From assembly GCA_035936835.1 (NCBI GenBank), contig DASYVT010000047.1:1-35906 (forward strand): a stretch of DNA of 35,906 nucleotides, in the 5' to 3' direction. Source of the DNA: Candidatus Methylomirabilota bacterium (GTDB lineage: Bacteria > Methylomirabilota > Methylomirabilia > Rokubacteriales > CSP1-6). Below, in pieces: positions 1-9,664 of the stretch. The number at the start of each line of letters is the position of its first letter. Position 1 is the stretch's first letter. The notes beneath the pieces were generated by a model. The model searched no databases and was not told the origin of the DNA. It was given only the letters and a program-made list of their open reading frames with translations. The translations under genes were made by a program, and so were the position numbers.

Positions 1-693
1 CAGTCGAACACCGCGATGGTCGTGGTCACCGGGAGTGCGAGCCTTGGTCGCATCTCGTTCATGGACTACATTGCCTCGAGTGTCGTGCCTGGCCATTCTG
101 ATGCTCAGAAGCATGACGAGGCGATTCGTGGTTTTGCGGAAGGCATGGCGAAGATGCGAAATGCTTATTGGGCGGACGTGCAGGTCGAACGCTGGCCAGA
201 CACGGTGCTCATGCTGGCAGCAGTGTCACCGTCCTCCAGCGAGCCGATTGTTTGGCGCATCGCTTATCGTGGGCAGGACACCACTGTCGGGCGGATCGAT
301 AACCCGGTCTATTTCGAGGGATCGTACCGGAATGTCTTTACGCTGTTGTACGGCTACGACTTCAGGCTGGTGACCGCGTTGGCCGACGAACTCAAGGTTG
401 GGGATCAGCCCGTGGGAATCGAGGCATTGCAGCAGACGCTTGGACAGCTCAAGATACTCAAGCCGATCGAGCCGCTCTCCGTAGGGGTGATGCCCATCCA
501 GGACGCAATGGACTTCGCGTACTTTCTTGCGTCGACCCAGGTTCAGATGGAACGGTTCTTACCTGGTGAGCCGCTTTGCGGGGGCCCGATAGACCTGATG
601 GTCTTGAAGACAGCGCCTGTTCAAGAGATACTCTGGCACCCAGGAAAATTGCTCCACCACCCCGGGGGGCGTAGACTTGCGGATAGGGGGTAG
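1..693 (+). CDS. Proteasome-like (Ntn-hydrolase fold) protein, 5' end outside window
   Basis: The frame is open from base 1, so the 5' end is probably missing; the first in-window ATG is at 16. About 230 residues are visible. The C-terminal part has a run like those closing bacterial proteasome-type Ntn-hydrolase homologues: a helix-like FAYFLASTQVQMERF segment, then CGGPIDLMVLK and a tryptophan-containing end. I base the family on that resemblance alone. The catalytic N-terminal residue would lie upstream of the window, so activity cannot be judged. GC is about 59% over the first 300 bases, against about 70% in the next gene. It is followed after five bases by a 47-residue ORF with its own ribosome binding site and then a terminator, so the two look co-transcribed. 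It could equally be an unrelated hypothetical protein; the coding call is firmer than the family call. Confidence 0.55.
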   Translation, partial: QSNTAMVVVTGSASLGRISFMDYIASSVVPGHSDAQKHDEAIRGFAEGMAKMRNAYWADVQVERWPDTVLMLAAVSPSSSEPIVWRIAYRGQDTTVGRIDNPVYFEGSYRNVFTLLYGYDFRLVTALADELKVGDQPVGIEALQQTLGQLKILKPIEPLSVGVMPIQDAMDFAYFLASTQVQMERFLPGEPLCGGPIDLMVLKTAPVQEILWHPGKLLHHPGGRRLADRG

Positions 694-698
694 CTGAC

Positions 699-842
699 AT
701 GCGTAACGTCGATGAAGATCTTGAGCGCCTCCAGCAGGCACAGGTGGCCCGTCAGGAAGATCTGAAGACAGGGCGTGTGAGGGTAATTCCCCCTGTCCGG
801 GAGAGTGCCGAAGAGAAGGAGAAGCAGGCGGCAAAAGCCTAA
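699..842 (+). CDS. Small charged hypothetical protein (47 aa)
   Basis: ATG at 699 lies five bases after the previous stop. A purine-rich AGGGGG at 685-690 is well spaced as a ribosome binding site and overlaps the end of the upstream gene, suggesting translational coupling. The 47-residue product is highly charged: an acidic/glutamine-rich N-terminal helix (residues 4-22), a short basic VRVIPPVR stretch, and a Glu/Lys-rich tail ending in KQAAKA. No membrane segment or signal peptide is visible. I do not recognise a family. A likely terminator follows 18 bases after the stop, so this is the last gene of the unit and may encode a partner of the upstream protein. Confidence 0.55.
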   Translation: MRNVDEDLERLQQAQVARQEDLKTGRVRVIPPVRESAEEKEKQAAKA

Positions 843-860
843 CGATCCTGTCGCTCACGC

Positions 861-894
861 ACAAGGCCGGCGTTTCTTCCTGCGCCGGTCTTGT
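861..894 (+). terminator. Rho-independent-like terminator
   Basis: A 12-bp stem (861-872 with 883-894, one G-U pair) encloses a 10-base loop rich in pyrimidines. It is followed by a weak T-rich run (TGCTTG). It sits 18 bases after the 47-residue ORF and upstream of the next gene, separating the two units. Confidence 0.6.
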
Positions 895-974
895 TGCTTG
901 TGGGGTCAGGTCTTGCGATCCAACATGCCCACCCGAGCGTGACGTCGGCGGGACACATTCCCGAGAGGACAGAC

Positions 975-2183
975 ATGTACGATCTTTTGCTGAAGGGCGG
1001 CACGGTCGTCGACGCGGCGAGCGGGCTCGACGGCGTCCTCGACGTGGCGATCGAGAATGGGAAGATCGCGCGCATCGCCGCGGGCATCGCCGCCGGCGAG
1101 GCGGCGCGGGTGATCGAGGTCGGGGGCAAGCTCGTCACCCCCGGGCTGATCGATTGCCACGCCCACGTGTTCGAGGGTGTCAACCGCACCGGGGTCAATC
1201 CCGATCTGGCCGGTGTCTACGCCGGCGTCACCACCATCGTGGACGCTGGGAGCGCGGGGGCGGCCACCTTCGACGCCTTCCCGCGCCACATCATCCCGCG
1301 CTGTCACACCGAGATCGTGCCGTTCCTCCATATCTGCCAGACGGGTCTCGCCACGAACCCGGACATCATCGCCGAGAGCAGCGTGGACCTCGACGACACG
1401 GTGCGGGTGGCCAGCCAGCACAAGGGGCTCATCCGCGGGATCAAGGCGCGCATGGTGTCGCCCGCGCTCGAGATCATGGGCATGGAGATGCCAAAGCTGG
1501 CCAAGCGGGCGGCTCGCGAAGCCGGCATCAAGCTGATGGTCCACATCGGGGACACGACGAAGCGCTACGATCCGAAGGTGATTCACCCGCTGCTCTCACT
1601 GCTCGAGCCGGGCGACATCCTGACCCACTACTTCACGCCGAACCCCGGCGGCGTCCTCGACGCCAACGGCAAGCTCGTGCCCGAGGCGCGCGAGGCCGCC
1701 GACCGCGGCGTCTGGTTCGACACCGCGCACGGCCGGATGAACTTCAGCTTCGATGTCGGCCGCCGCATCATCGACCAGGGCCTCCTTCCGCACTGCATCA
1801 GCACCGACCTGACCGTGCCCGGGCGTCTCCAGACGGTGCACAGCATGACCGAGATCATGACGCGCTTCCTCGGCCTGGGCTTCACGTTGCCGCAGGTGGT
1901 GGCGATGTCGACCACGAACCCCGCGAAGGCCATCGGCGTCGAGGATCGGCTGGGCCGTCTCGAGGTTGGACGCCAGGCCGACGTCTCGGTCCTCGAGCTC
2001 CGGCAGGGCGACTGGATGGTCTACGACATTCTCGGCTCCGGCCTGCGCGTCGAGCGCGCCTTCCTGCCGCATCTCACGGTGAAGCAGGGCGCAGTCTTCG
2101 CGCCCGATTTCGGACCGCGCCCGTGGGGCTGGGAGCCCGATCGCGTGTTGCCGAACGGCGCCATCGCCGGGGGCTGCTGCTAG
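975..2183 (+). CDS. Amidohydrolase/deacetylase-family metallohydrolase (cyclic amidohydrolase type)
   Basis: This 402-residue protein has the TIM-barrel amidohydrolase layout. A small N-terminal beta-sandwich (LLLKGGTVVD, residues 4-13) leads to the metal-binding His-X-His in IDCHAH (His62, His64). A lysine in RGIKAR (about 157) is the expected carbamylated ligand, followed by His residues in MVHIGDTT and LTHYFTPN and the catalytic Asp in STDLTVPG. A returning sandwich strand (DVSVLELRQG) closes the protein. Members hydrolyse cyclic amides, N-acyl amino acids or related amides; the substrate here is unknown. I chose ATG 975 because GAGAGGAC lies just upstream and the open frame before it looks non-homologous. 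It converges on the ABC importer operon, so it may process an imported amide or peptide, which is inference. Confidence 0.9.
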   Translation: MYDLLLKGGTVVDAASGLDGVLDVAIENGKIARIAAGIAAGEAARVIEVGGKLVTPGLIDCHAHVFEGVNRTGVNPDLAGVYAGVTTIVDAGSAGAATFDAFPRHIIPRCHTEIVPFLHICQTGLATNPDIIAESSVDLDDTVRVASQHKGLIRGIKARMVSPALEIMGMEMPKLAKRAAREAGIKLMVHIGDTTKRYDPKVIHPLLSLLEPGDILTHYFTPNPGGVLDANGKLVPEAREAADRGVWFDTAHGRMNFSFDVGRRIIDQGLLPHCISTDLTVPGRLQTVHSMTEIMTRFLGLGFTLPQVVAMSTTNPAKAIGVEDRLGRLEVGRQADVSVLELRQGDWMVYDILGSGLRVERAFLPHLTVKQGAVFAPDFGPRPWGWEPDRVLPNGAIAGGCC

Positions 2184-2200
2184 CCAAGGAGTCTCAGAGG

Positions 2201-2475
2201 TCAGCGGCGCCGCAGGAGGAACAGGAGGATCCCGGTCTCGTACAGCTCCTCGCCAAGGATGACGGCTGCGATGAGCATCGTTCCTCGCGATCTGTAGAGG
2301 ATGCCGAGCGCGAACGCGACGCTCGCGGCCGCCATGATCAGCGCCCGGATGCCGCGGATGAGCCGGGCGCTGCTGTCATCCGCGCCGGTGTCGCGGAGGA
2401 CGTACGCGAGGTGACGGATCGCCCGCCAGCCCAGCACGGCGGCAACGACGATCAGGCCATCGACGATCAAGAGCC

Positions 2476-2479
<4 letters not shown>
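2201..2479 (-). CDS. Small integral membrane protein (92 aa), last gene of the importer operon
   Basis: The frame is open further upstream, but a GTG start at 2479 overlaps the TGA stop of the preceding ATPase gene as GTGA, a classic coupling arrangement, so I prefer that start. The 92-residue product has three hydrophobic segments, at about residues 2-20, 44-61 and 66-90, joined by a short polar stretch (RHLAYVLRDTGADDSSARLIRG). It ends in a basic LRRR. The charge distribution fits a three-pass inner-membrane protein. I do not recognise the family. Coupling to an oligopeptide-type importer suggests an accessory role, but chance association at an operon end is equally possible. Confidence 0.6.
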
Positions 2480-3468
<989 letters not shown>

Positions 3469-3478
3469 GGCCCTGCCC

Positions 3479-4453
3479 TCAGGCCGGGGCATGGAGCCAA
3501 CAGCGGCTCACCTGCGACGGCCCCGCCGTGAACTCCGGGGGCGCCTCGACGCGGCACCGCTCCATCACGTGAGGGCAGCGGGGCGCGAAGCTGCACCCGG
3601 CCGGGAGCGTCGCCAGATCCGGCGGCTGGCCGTCGATGGCGATGAGCCGGTCACGCTTGGCGCCGAGCCGCGGGATCGATTCGAGGAGCGCCTGCGTGTA
3701 GGGATGCGCGGGCGCCGTGAAGATCTGCCGCACCGGCCCCGTCTCGACGATCCGCCCGGCGTACATCACCGCCACGCGATCGCAGATCCGCGAGACGATG
3801 CCAAGGTTGTGGGTGATAAAGATCATCGCCAGGCCGTGCCGGTCTTGGAGCTCTTTCAGGAGGGCGAGGTACTGGGCCTGGATGGTGAGATCGAGGCTGG
3901 TCGTCGGCTCGTCGGCGATCAGCAGGCGAGGCGGCGCGGCGATAGCCATGGCCCCCACCACCCGCTGGCGCATGCCGCCGGAGAGCTGGTGGGGAAATGC
4001 GCGGAGCCGCGCCGCGGGCGAGGGGATGCGCACCGAGGCGAGCAGCTCCGTAGCGCGCTCGGTGAGGGACCGCCCGCGCAGCCCGTGGTACATCGTGACC
4101 GGCTCGCGGACCTGCATCCCGATCGAGAACACCGGGTTGAGCGAGCTCATCGGGTCCTGCAGGATCATCGCGATCTTGCGGCCGCGGATTTGCTGCATCT
4201 CCCGCTCGCTCTTGGTCAGCAGCTCCTCCCCGTCGAGGAGGACCGATCCGCCCAGGATGCGCGCGGCCTGCCGCGGCACGAGCCGGATCATGCTGAGGCA
4301 GGTCATGCTCTTGCCCGAGCCCGACTCGCCGACCAGCCCGAGGGTCTCGCGCTCCGCCACCGAGAACGAGACGCCGTCCACGGCCTTGACGGTCCCCCAC
4401 CGGGTGACCAGATGCGTGCGGAGGTCTCGAACCTGGATGACCGGGCGTGACAC
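3479..4453 (-). CDS. Peptide/opine/nickel-type ABC transporter ATP-binding protein (DppD/OppD-like)
   Basis: A 324-residue ATPase with Walker A GESGSGKS, signature SGGMRQR, Walker B LLIADEPT, switch-loop THN, and the oligopeptide-type C-terminal segment with CSFAPRCPHVMERC. The start is GTG at 4453, three bases after the permease stop, and no strong ribosome binding site is visible, which suggests reinitiation or coupling. It pairs with the downstream ATPase and is driven from the promoter region above the binding-protein gene. Length and architecture are normal for the family. Confidence 0.92.
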   Translation of the reverse strand: MSRPVIQVRDLRTHLVTRWGTVKAVDGVSFSVAERETLGLVGESGSGKSMTCLSMIRLVPRQAARILGGSVLLDGEELLTKSEREMQQIRGRKIAMILQDPMSSLNPVFSIGMQVREPVTMYHGLRGRSLTERATELLASVRIPSPAARLRAFPHQLSGGMRQRVVGAMAIAAPPRLLIADEPTTSLDLTIQAQYLALLKELQDRHGLAMIFITHNLGIVSRICDRVAVMYAGRIVETGPVRQIFTAPAHPYTQALLESIPRLGAKRDRLIAIDGQPPDLATLPAGCSFAPRCPHVMERCRVEAPPEFTAGPSQVSRCWLHAPA

Positions 4454-4456
4454 AGG

Positions 4457-5356
4457 TCAGAGCTGGCGGAGCTTCGGGTCGAAGGTGTCGCGCAGCCAGT
4501 CCCCGAGCAGGTTGAAGGCAAGCACCACGAGCATGATGGCGAGCCCCGGGAACATCGACACCCACCAGGCGCTGGTCACGAACTCGCGGCCCTCGGAGAT
4601 CATCGACCCCCAGGCCGGCGTGGGCGGCGGGATGCCGGCGCCCAGGAAGGACAGCGACGCCTCCAGGATGATCACGTACCCGATCTGCAGCGTCACGAGG
4701 ACGACCAGCGTGTTGAGCGTGTTGGGGAAGAGATGCCGCGTGATGATGCGCCAGGCCCCGGCGCCGGCGATGCGCGCCTGCGCGATGAAGTCGAGCTGCA
4801 TCAGCGTCAACACCTGGCCGCGGATCACGCGGGCGTAGCGGGCCCAGAGGATCACGGAGATGGCCACGACCACGTTGGTGAAGCTCGGGCCCACCGTCAC
4901 CGCCAGGATCAGCGCGAGCAGGATGACGGGGAAAGACATCGTGGCGTCGGTCATCCGCATGAGCGCGGCGTCCACGCGGCCGCCGTAGTAGCCCGCGCAG
5001 AGCCCCACCGACGCGCCGAACGCGCTGGCCAGCAGGACGGCGAGCACGCCGGCCGCCAACGACACGCGCGAGCCCCAGATGATCCGGGAGAGCATGTCGC
5101 GGCCCAGCCGGTCGGTGCCGAGCGGGTACTTCCAGCTGCCGCCCTCCTGCCAGACGGGCGGCTTGAAGCGATTCCGGAGCGATTGGTCGTGCGGGTCGGC
5201 CGGGCTCAGCAGGGGAGCCAGGATGGCCAGCAGCACGAAGACGGCGATAATGCCGATCGGGATAAGCGGAAGCTTCCTGTCGCGGGGCGCCGGCCGCACC
5301 GGGATTTCGGCCTCCGACAGGACGAGCGCGCTACCTACCACCGGCTCAGCGGGCAT
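4457..5356 (-). CDS. ABC transporter permease (DppC/OppC-like)
   Basis: A 299-residue inner-membrane permease. The cytoplasmic N-terminus (about 30 residues) is followed by a first membrane span (IPIGIIAVFVLLAILAPLL). A periplasmic loop contains the family-typical YPLGTDRLGRD, then come about five more spans. The cytoplasmic EAA-type coupling loop lies near QARIAGAGAWRI, and the usual GDWLRDTFDPKLR tail closes the protein. ATG 5356 overlaps the end of the other permease gene by 11 bases. With the DppB-like protein it forms the membrane channel that receives substrate from the binding protein encoded at 6275-7861. Confidence 0.93.
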   Translation of the reverse strand: MPAEPVVGSALVLSEAEIPVRPAPRDRKLPLIPIGIIAVFVLLAILAPLLSPADPHDQSLRNRFKPPVWQEGGSWKYPLGTDRLGRDMLSRIIWGSRVSLAAGVLAVLLASAFGASVGLCAGYYGGRVDAALMRMTDATMSFPVILLALILAVTVGPSFTNVVVAISVILWARYARVIRGQVLTLMQLDFIAQARIAGAGAWRIITRHLFPNTLNTLVVLVTLQIGYVIILEASLSFLGAGIPPPTPAWGSMISEGREFVTSAWWVSMFPGLAIMLVVLAFNLLGDWLRDTFDPKLRQL

Positions 5357-6266
5357 AGCGGATGCGAGGGTCGATCACGGCGTACAGGCAGTCTACGCCG
5401 AGGTTCACCACGGCCACGATGGCCGCGGTGGTCAGCACCACCGCCTGGATCACCGGGAAGTCCCGCGAGCTGATGCCCTCGTAGGCGAGCCGGCCCAGGC
5501 CGGGCCACGCGAACACCGTCTCCACGACGATGGCGGTGGTGACGAGGATCGCGAAGTAGATGCCGGCGAACGTTACCACCGGGATGAGCGCGTTCTTGAG
5601 CGCGTGGAGCCAGACGACCCGATGCTCGACCACGCCCTTGACGCGCGCGAGCTTGACGTACTCCGAGTCCAGCACCTCGAGCATCGCCGAACGGAGCAGG
5701 CGCATCATGCCCGCGACGACGAACCAGCCGAGCGTGAAGCCGGGTAGGATGTAGCTGGTGAAGCCCTCGATGCCGCCGGCGGGCAGCCACTGGAGCCGGC
5801 CCGCGACGAACTCGACGAGGACGATGGCCACCCAGAACGTCGGCAGCGACTGCCCGAGCACCGCGATCACCTGCGCCGCCCGGTCGAGGCCGGTGCCCTT
5901 CTTCACCGCGGCCATTATGCCGAGGGGGAAGGCGATGGCGAGCGAGACGCCCATGGCGAACACGGCGAGGCGCAGCGAGTTGGGCAGCCGCTCGCCTATC
6001 AGCTCGATCACCGGCTTGCGCGCCCGGAGCGACATGCCGAAGTCGCCCGTGACCGCCTTGCCCACGAACGAGAAGTACTGCTCGACGTAGGGCCGGTCGA
6101 GGCCGAGGTAGCGGCGGGCGTTGGCGTAGTCCTCCTCGGTGGCGCCCATGGGGAGAATGAGGCTGAGCGGGTCGCCGGTGGCCCTGGCCAGGACGAAGAC
6201 CACGACCGACAGAATGGCCAGGGCCACCAGCGACTGGAGCAGCCGGGACAGGACGAAGCGGAACAA
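5346..6266 (-). CDS. ABC transporter permease (DppB/OppB-like)
   Basis: A permease of about 306 residues beginning with the usual short N-terminus and first span (FRFVLSRLLQSLVALAILSVVVF cannot start much earlier). A periplasmic domain (DPLSLILPMGATEEDYANARRYLGLDRP) and five further spans follow, ending DCLYAVIDPRIRYAR. The frame is open to 6335, but that would overlap the binding-protein gene by over 60 bases. A TTG at 6266, eight bases after the stop at 6275, gives the family-typical N-terminus. The ribosome binding site there is poor, so the exact start is uncertain. Its last bases overlap the DppC-like gene. Confidence 0.9.
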   Translation of the reverse strand: MFRFVLSRLLQSLVALAILSVVVFVLARATGDPLSLILPMGATEEDYANARRYLGLDRPYVEQYFSFVGKAVTGDFGMSLRARKPVIELIGERLPNSLRLAVFAMGVSLAIAFPLGIMAAVKKGTGLDRAAQVIAVLGQSLPTFWVAIVLVEFVAGRLQWLPAGGIEGFTSYILPGFTLGWFVVAGMMRLLRSAMLEVLDSEYVKLARVKGVVEHRVVWLHALKNALIPVVTFAGIYFAILVTTAIVVETVFAWPGLGRLAYEGISSRDFPVIQAVVLTTAAIVAVVNLGVDCLYAVIDPRIRYAR

Positions 6267-6274
6267 CTCGCCCG

Positions 6275-7861
6275 CTACTTGCTCGAGGCCAGCTCGTCGA
6301 TGAACAGGTCGTACATGACCGAGCCCGGGTTCCATTTGCCGAGCCGCTTGCTGGTGGCGTACGGCGAGTGGAGGTACACGACCGGCACGCCGTAGTGCTC
6401 GCTCCGCATCCGCGTGTAGATGTTGCGCATCAGGGCATTGATCTTGTCCTTGTCGGTCTGGCGCATGACCTGCGCGATCATGCTGTCGATCTCGGCGTCG
6501 TTGACCGTGTCGTTGAGCTTTGACGGCGTGTAGGCCTGTTTCTCCAGGAGCGCGTAGGCGCCGATCCAGTCACGGTTGGCGATGTTGTAGTAGCCGACCG
6601 AGCCCGGGTTCTTGCGGTCCACCCATTGCTTGCGGAAGGCCGGGTAGTCCACCGGGATGAGCTTGGTCTTGATCCCGATCTTCTCCCAGTACCCGGACAC
6701 GGCCTCGGCGAAGGCCTTGCCCTCGGGCAGGCCCGGGAGCTGGAAGGCGTAGACGTCTAGTGGAAAACCGGAGGCTACTCCGGCCTCGGCCAGGAGCTTC
6801 TTCGCGCGAGCCGGATCGTACTGGTACGCCATCTCCGGCGTCACCTTGAAGCCGATGTCGCGGAATGACCACGACAGGCCCATCGGGATGGACGCCGGCT
6901 CGGCCCGTCCGGCGAAGATGGACTGGGCGATCTCAGCGCGGTCGATGGCGATGTTCATCGCCTCCCGGACCCGCTTGTCCTTCGTGGGCTCCGTCCGGCC
7001 GTCTGGGCCGAGCACCCACCACATATGGAGGATGGCCTCCTCCTTGCGGAAGTGGACCGGGAAGTTCTCCTTCTCGAGCTCCTTGACGCGCTCGCGGCTG
7101 ACGTCGGACACGTCCACCTCGCCCCGCCGCAGGAGGGCGATCCGCGTCGTCTCCTCCGGCACGAGCTTGAAGGTGACGGTCTTGTACTTCGGCGTCCCGA
7201 TGCGCCAGTGGCTGTCCACGGCGGCCATCTTGATGTGCGACCCCGTCACCTGCTCCACGAACTTGTAGGGGCCGCTCCCCACCGGCTTCCGGGCGAAGAC
7301 GTCGTCGCCGACCTGCTCGATGTACTTCTTGGGTAGCACCATGCCCTCGGTGGACAGCGAGCGCGACAGGTAGGTCGGGATGATCAGCGTGGACTCCTTG
7401 GTGACGATCACCACGCGGTCGGGCGCCGGCGTCTCGATGTCCTGGATGAGGGTGCGGAGGGGCCCGGCGTACCCCGTCGTCGAGCGCTTGCCCATCGCGC
7501 GCTGAAGGCTGAACTTCACGTCCTCCGAGGTGACGTCGTCGCCGTTGTGGAACTTCACGCCCTTGCGGAGGTGGAACGTCCAGCGCTTGTAGTCGGGCGA
7601 GTTCTCCCACTTCAAGGCGATACCGCCCTGCTGCGTCGGCTGGCCGTCCAGCGTCGTGCCGACGAGATAGTCGAACATGAGCGAGAGGTAGTACTTGACG
7701 TTGTGCCCCTGCAGCGCCGGGTCGAGTGTCTCGGCGGAGAAGCTCGACAGCGCGACCGTCAGGTCGGTCTTCGCCTGGGCCCAGCCCGGCGGGGCGACGG
7801 CCAGGCTCGCGAGGGCCATGGACACGAGGGACACTGCGACAATCCGGCTGATGCGGTTCAT
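6275..7861 (-). CDS. Family-5 extracellular solute-binding protein of an ABC importer
   Basis: A 528-residue protein with a clear Sec signal peptide (basic MNRISR, hydrophobic core about residues 8-24, cleavage after AQA near residue 30). It has the SBP family-5 fold. Diagnostic runs are LRKGVKFHNGDDVTSEDVKF near residue 100, GSGPYKFVE, and NIAIDRAEIAQ, and the ends match full-length members. ATG 7861 has GAGGAG upstream. It is the first gene of the five-gene importer operon and delivers substrate to the permease pair. Family 5 covers peptides, opines, nickel and some sugars; the substrate cannot be assigned here. Confidence 0.93.
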   Translation of the reverse strand: MNRISRIVAVSLVSMALASLAVAPPGWAQAKTDLTVALSSFSAETLDPALQGHNVKYYLSLMFDYLVGTTLDGQPTQQGGIALKWENSPDYKRWTFHLRKGVKFHNGDDVTSEDVKFSLQRAMGKRSTTGYAGPLRTLIQDIETPAPDRVVIVTKESTLIIPTYLSRSLSTEGMVLPKKYIEQVGDDVFARKPVGSGPYKFVEQVTGSHIKMAAVDSHWRIGTPKYKTVTFKLVPEETTRIALLRRGEVDVSDVSRERVKELEKENFPVHFRKEEAILHMWWVLGPDGRTEPTKDKRVREAMNIAIDRAEIAQSIFAGRAEPASIPMGLSWSFRDIGFKVTPEMAYQYDPARAKKLLAEAGVASGFPLDVYAFQLPGLPEGKAFAEAVSGYWEKIGIKTKLIPVDYPAFRKQWVDRKNPGSVGYYNIANRDWIGAYALLEKQAYTPSKLNDTVNDAEIDSMIAQVMRQTDKDKINALMRNIYTRMRSEHYGVPVVYLHSPYATSKRLGKWNPGSVMYDLFIDELASSK

Positions 7862-7982
7862 GGATAGCTCCTCATGTCGGCTCGTGTGGACCCAGGCGAT
7901 GAACCACGGGCAATGGGCGTGCCGAACCTCGCGCGCCGCCCCGACCTTACCCCGGCTGCGGCCGAACGGCAAGCCCTTGTCG

Positions 7983-8011
7983 TTGACCTGTTCCGGGCGA
8001 TCTGGCAGGAT
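7983..8011 (+). promoter_or_regulatory. Possible sigma-70-type promoter for the acyl-CoA ligase gene
   Basis: TTGACC at 7983-7988 and CAGGAT at 8006-8011 are separated by 17 bases. The -35 box is good (5/6) and the -10 box is weak (3/6). It lies in the 196-base divergent gap (7862-8057) between the importer operon and the ligase gene. I see no convincing minus-strand promoter in the same gap. Confidence 0.35.
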
Positions 8012-8057
8012 CGGCACCTGTGGTCAACCGCGTGGACAGGCGAGCAAGGAGAACCTG

Positions 8058-9641
8058 ATGATTTCGAAGAGCAAGAGTCCCGACGTGCGCATTCCCGACG
8101 TTCCGATCACCGAGTACGTGCTGCGCCACGCGGCCCGGCTCGGCGACAAGCCGGCGCTGATCGACGGGCCGACCGGCCGCACCCTGACGTACCGCCAGCT
8201 CGCCGAGAGCGTCAAGCGGGCGGCCGCCGGGCTTGGCCGGCGCGGGTTCAAGAAGGGCGACGTCTTCGCGATCTACAGCCCCAACCTGCCCGAGTACGCG
8301 GTGATCTTCCTCGCCGTCGCCTCCGTCGGAGGCATTAACACCACGGCGAATCCCTTGTACACGGCCGATGAGCTGGCGAAGCAGCTGGCGGACTCGCGGG
8401 CCCGGTTCCTGGTGACGGTGCCGCCCTTCCTCGACAAGGCGCAGGAGGCCGCGAAGAAGAGCGGGATCGAGGAGGTCTTCGTGTTCGGCACGGCGGAAGG
8501 CGCCACGCCCTTCTCCGATCTCCTCCAGGCGGGCGACGAGCCGCCGGCGGTGCGCATCGACCCAAGAGAAGACCTCGTCGTCCTGCCGTATTCGAGCGGG
8601 ACGACCGGGCTCCCGAAGGGCGTCATGCTGACGCACCGCAACCTGGTGGCGAACCTCTGCCAGTGCGAGGGCATGGAGAACTTCGGAGGGTTTGCCGAAG
8701 CCGACGTCACGATCGCGTTCCTGCCTTTCTTCCATATCTACGGCATGGTCGTCATCATGATGCTGGGGCTTGCCGGCGGCGGCACCATCGTGGTTATGCC
8801 GCGCTTCGACCTCATGGAGTTCCTTGGCCTCATCCAGAAATATCGGGTGACGATCCTGCCCCTGGTCCCGCCGGTCGTGCTCGGGATGGTCAAGCACCCC
8901 GCCGTCGCCCAGTCCGACCTCTCGAGCGTCCGGCTGGTCTTCTCGGGCGCGGCGCCGCTCGGCGAGGAGATGGCGCGCGAGCTCGGCCGCAAGCTCAAGT
9001 GCCCCGTGGTCCAGGGCTACGGCATGACGGAGGCGAGCCCCGTGACCCACCTGAGCCCGACGAAGAATGCGCCGATGAAGCCGGGGTCCGCCGGGTGCGT
9101 CGTGCCGAACACGGAAGTGAAGATCGTCGACATCTTGACAGGGCAGGAAGTGCCCCAGGGCAAGGACGGCGAGCTACTGATCCGCGGGCCGCAGATCATG
9201 AAGGGCTACCTCAACCAGCCCGGGGAGACCGCCGCGTGTCTCGATCGCGAAGGCTGGTACCACACCGGTGACGTCGGCTACGTGGACGACGACGGGTTCT
9301 TCTTCATCGTGGACAGGACCAAGGAGCTCATCAAGTACAAGGGCCTCCAGGTCGCCCCCGCCGAGCTCGAGGCGCTGCTGGTAACGCATCCCGCGGTGCT
9401 GGACGCGGCCGTCGTGCGGAAGGCCGACGAGGAGGCGGGCGAAGTGCCCAAGGCCTTCATCGTGCTGAAGGCGGACGAGGCCTCGCGCGCGACCCCGGCC
9501 GACGCCATCATGGGCTGGGTGGCCGAGCGCGTCGCCCCCCACAAGCGCATCCGCCACCTCGAGTTCATCGACCAGATCCCGAAGTCCGCGTCAGGCAAGA
9601 TCTTGCGCCGGGTGCTCATGGACAGGGACAAGACGCGGTAG
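8058..9641 (+). CDS. AMP-binding acyl-CoA ligase (4-coumarate--CoA ligase-like)
   Basis: A 527-residue cytosolic adenylate-forming enzyme that activates a carboxylic acid with ATP and joins it to coenzyme A. Motifs in order are the P-loop-like SSGTTGLPKGVMLTH (about residues 180-194), GYGMTEASPVTH, GELLIRGPQIMKGYLN, the hinge/adenylate-binding YHTGDVGYVDDDGFFFIVDR, and the C-terminal catalytic lysine in SASGKILRR. ATG 8058 is preceded by AAGGAG at 8046-8051; the longer open frame upstream has no homology. The closest resemblance is to the 4-coumarate/medium-long-chain acid ligase group, but the acid is not predictable. It runs divergently from the importer and converges on the next gene. Confidence 0.92.
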   Translation: MISKSKSPDVRIPDVPITEYVLRHAARLGDKPALIDGPTGRTLTYRQLAESVKRAAAGLGRRGFKKGDVFAIYSPNLPEYAVIFLAVASVGGINTTANPLYTADELAKQLADSRARFLVTVPPFLDKAQEAAKKSGIEEVFVFGTAEGATPFSDLLQAGDEPPAVRIDPREDLVVLPYSSGTTGLPKGVMLTHRNLVANLCQCEGMENFGGFAEADVTIAFLPFFHIYGMVVIMMLGLAGGGTIVVMPRFDLMEFLGLIQKYRVTILPLVPPVVLGMVKHPAVAQSDLSSVRLVFSGAAPLGEEMARELGRKLKCPVVQGYGMTEASPVTHLSPTKNAPMKPGSAGCVVPNTEVKIVDILTGQEVPQGKDGELLIRGPQIMKGYLNQPGETAACLDREGWYHTGDVGYVDDDGFFFIVDRTKELIKYKGLQVAPAELEALLVTHPAVLDAAVVRKADEEAGEVPKAFIVLKADEASRATPADAIMGWVAERVAPHKRIRHLEFIDQIPKSASGKILRRVLMDRDKTR

Positions 9642-9664
9642 CTGCGGCGAGCCTTCGTCAGTCC

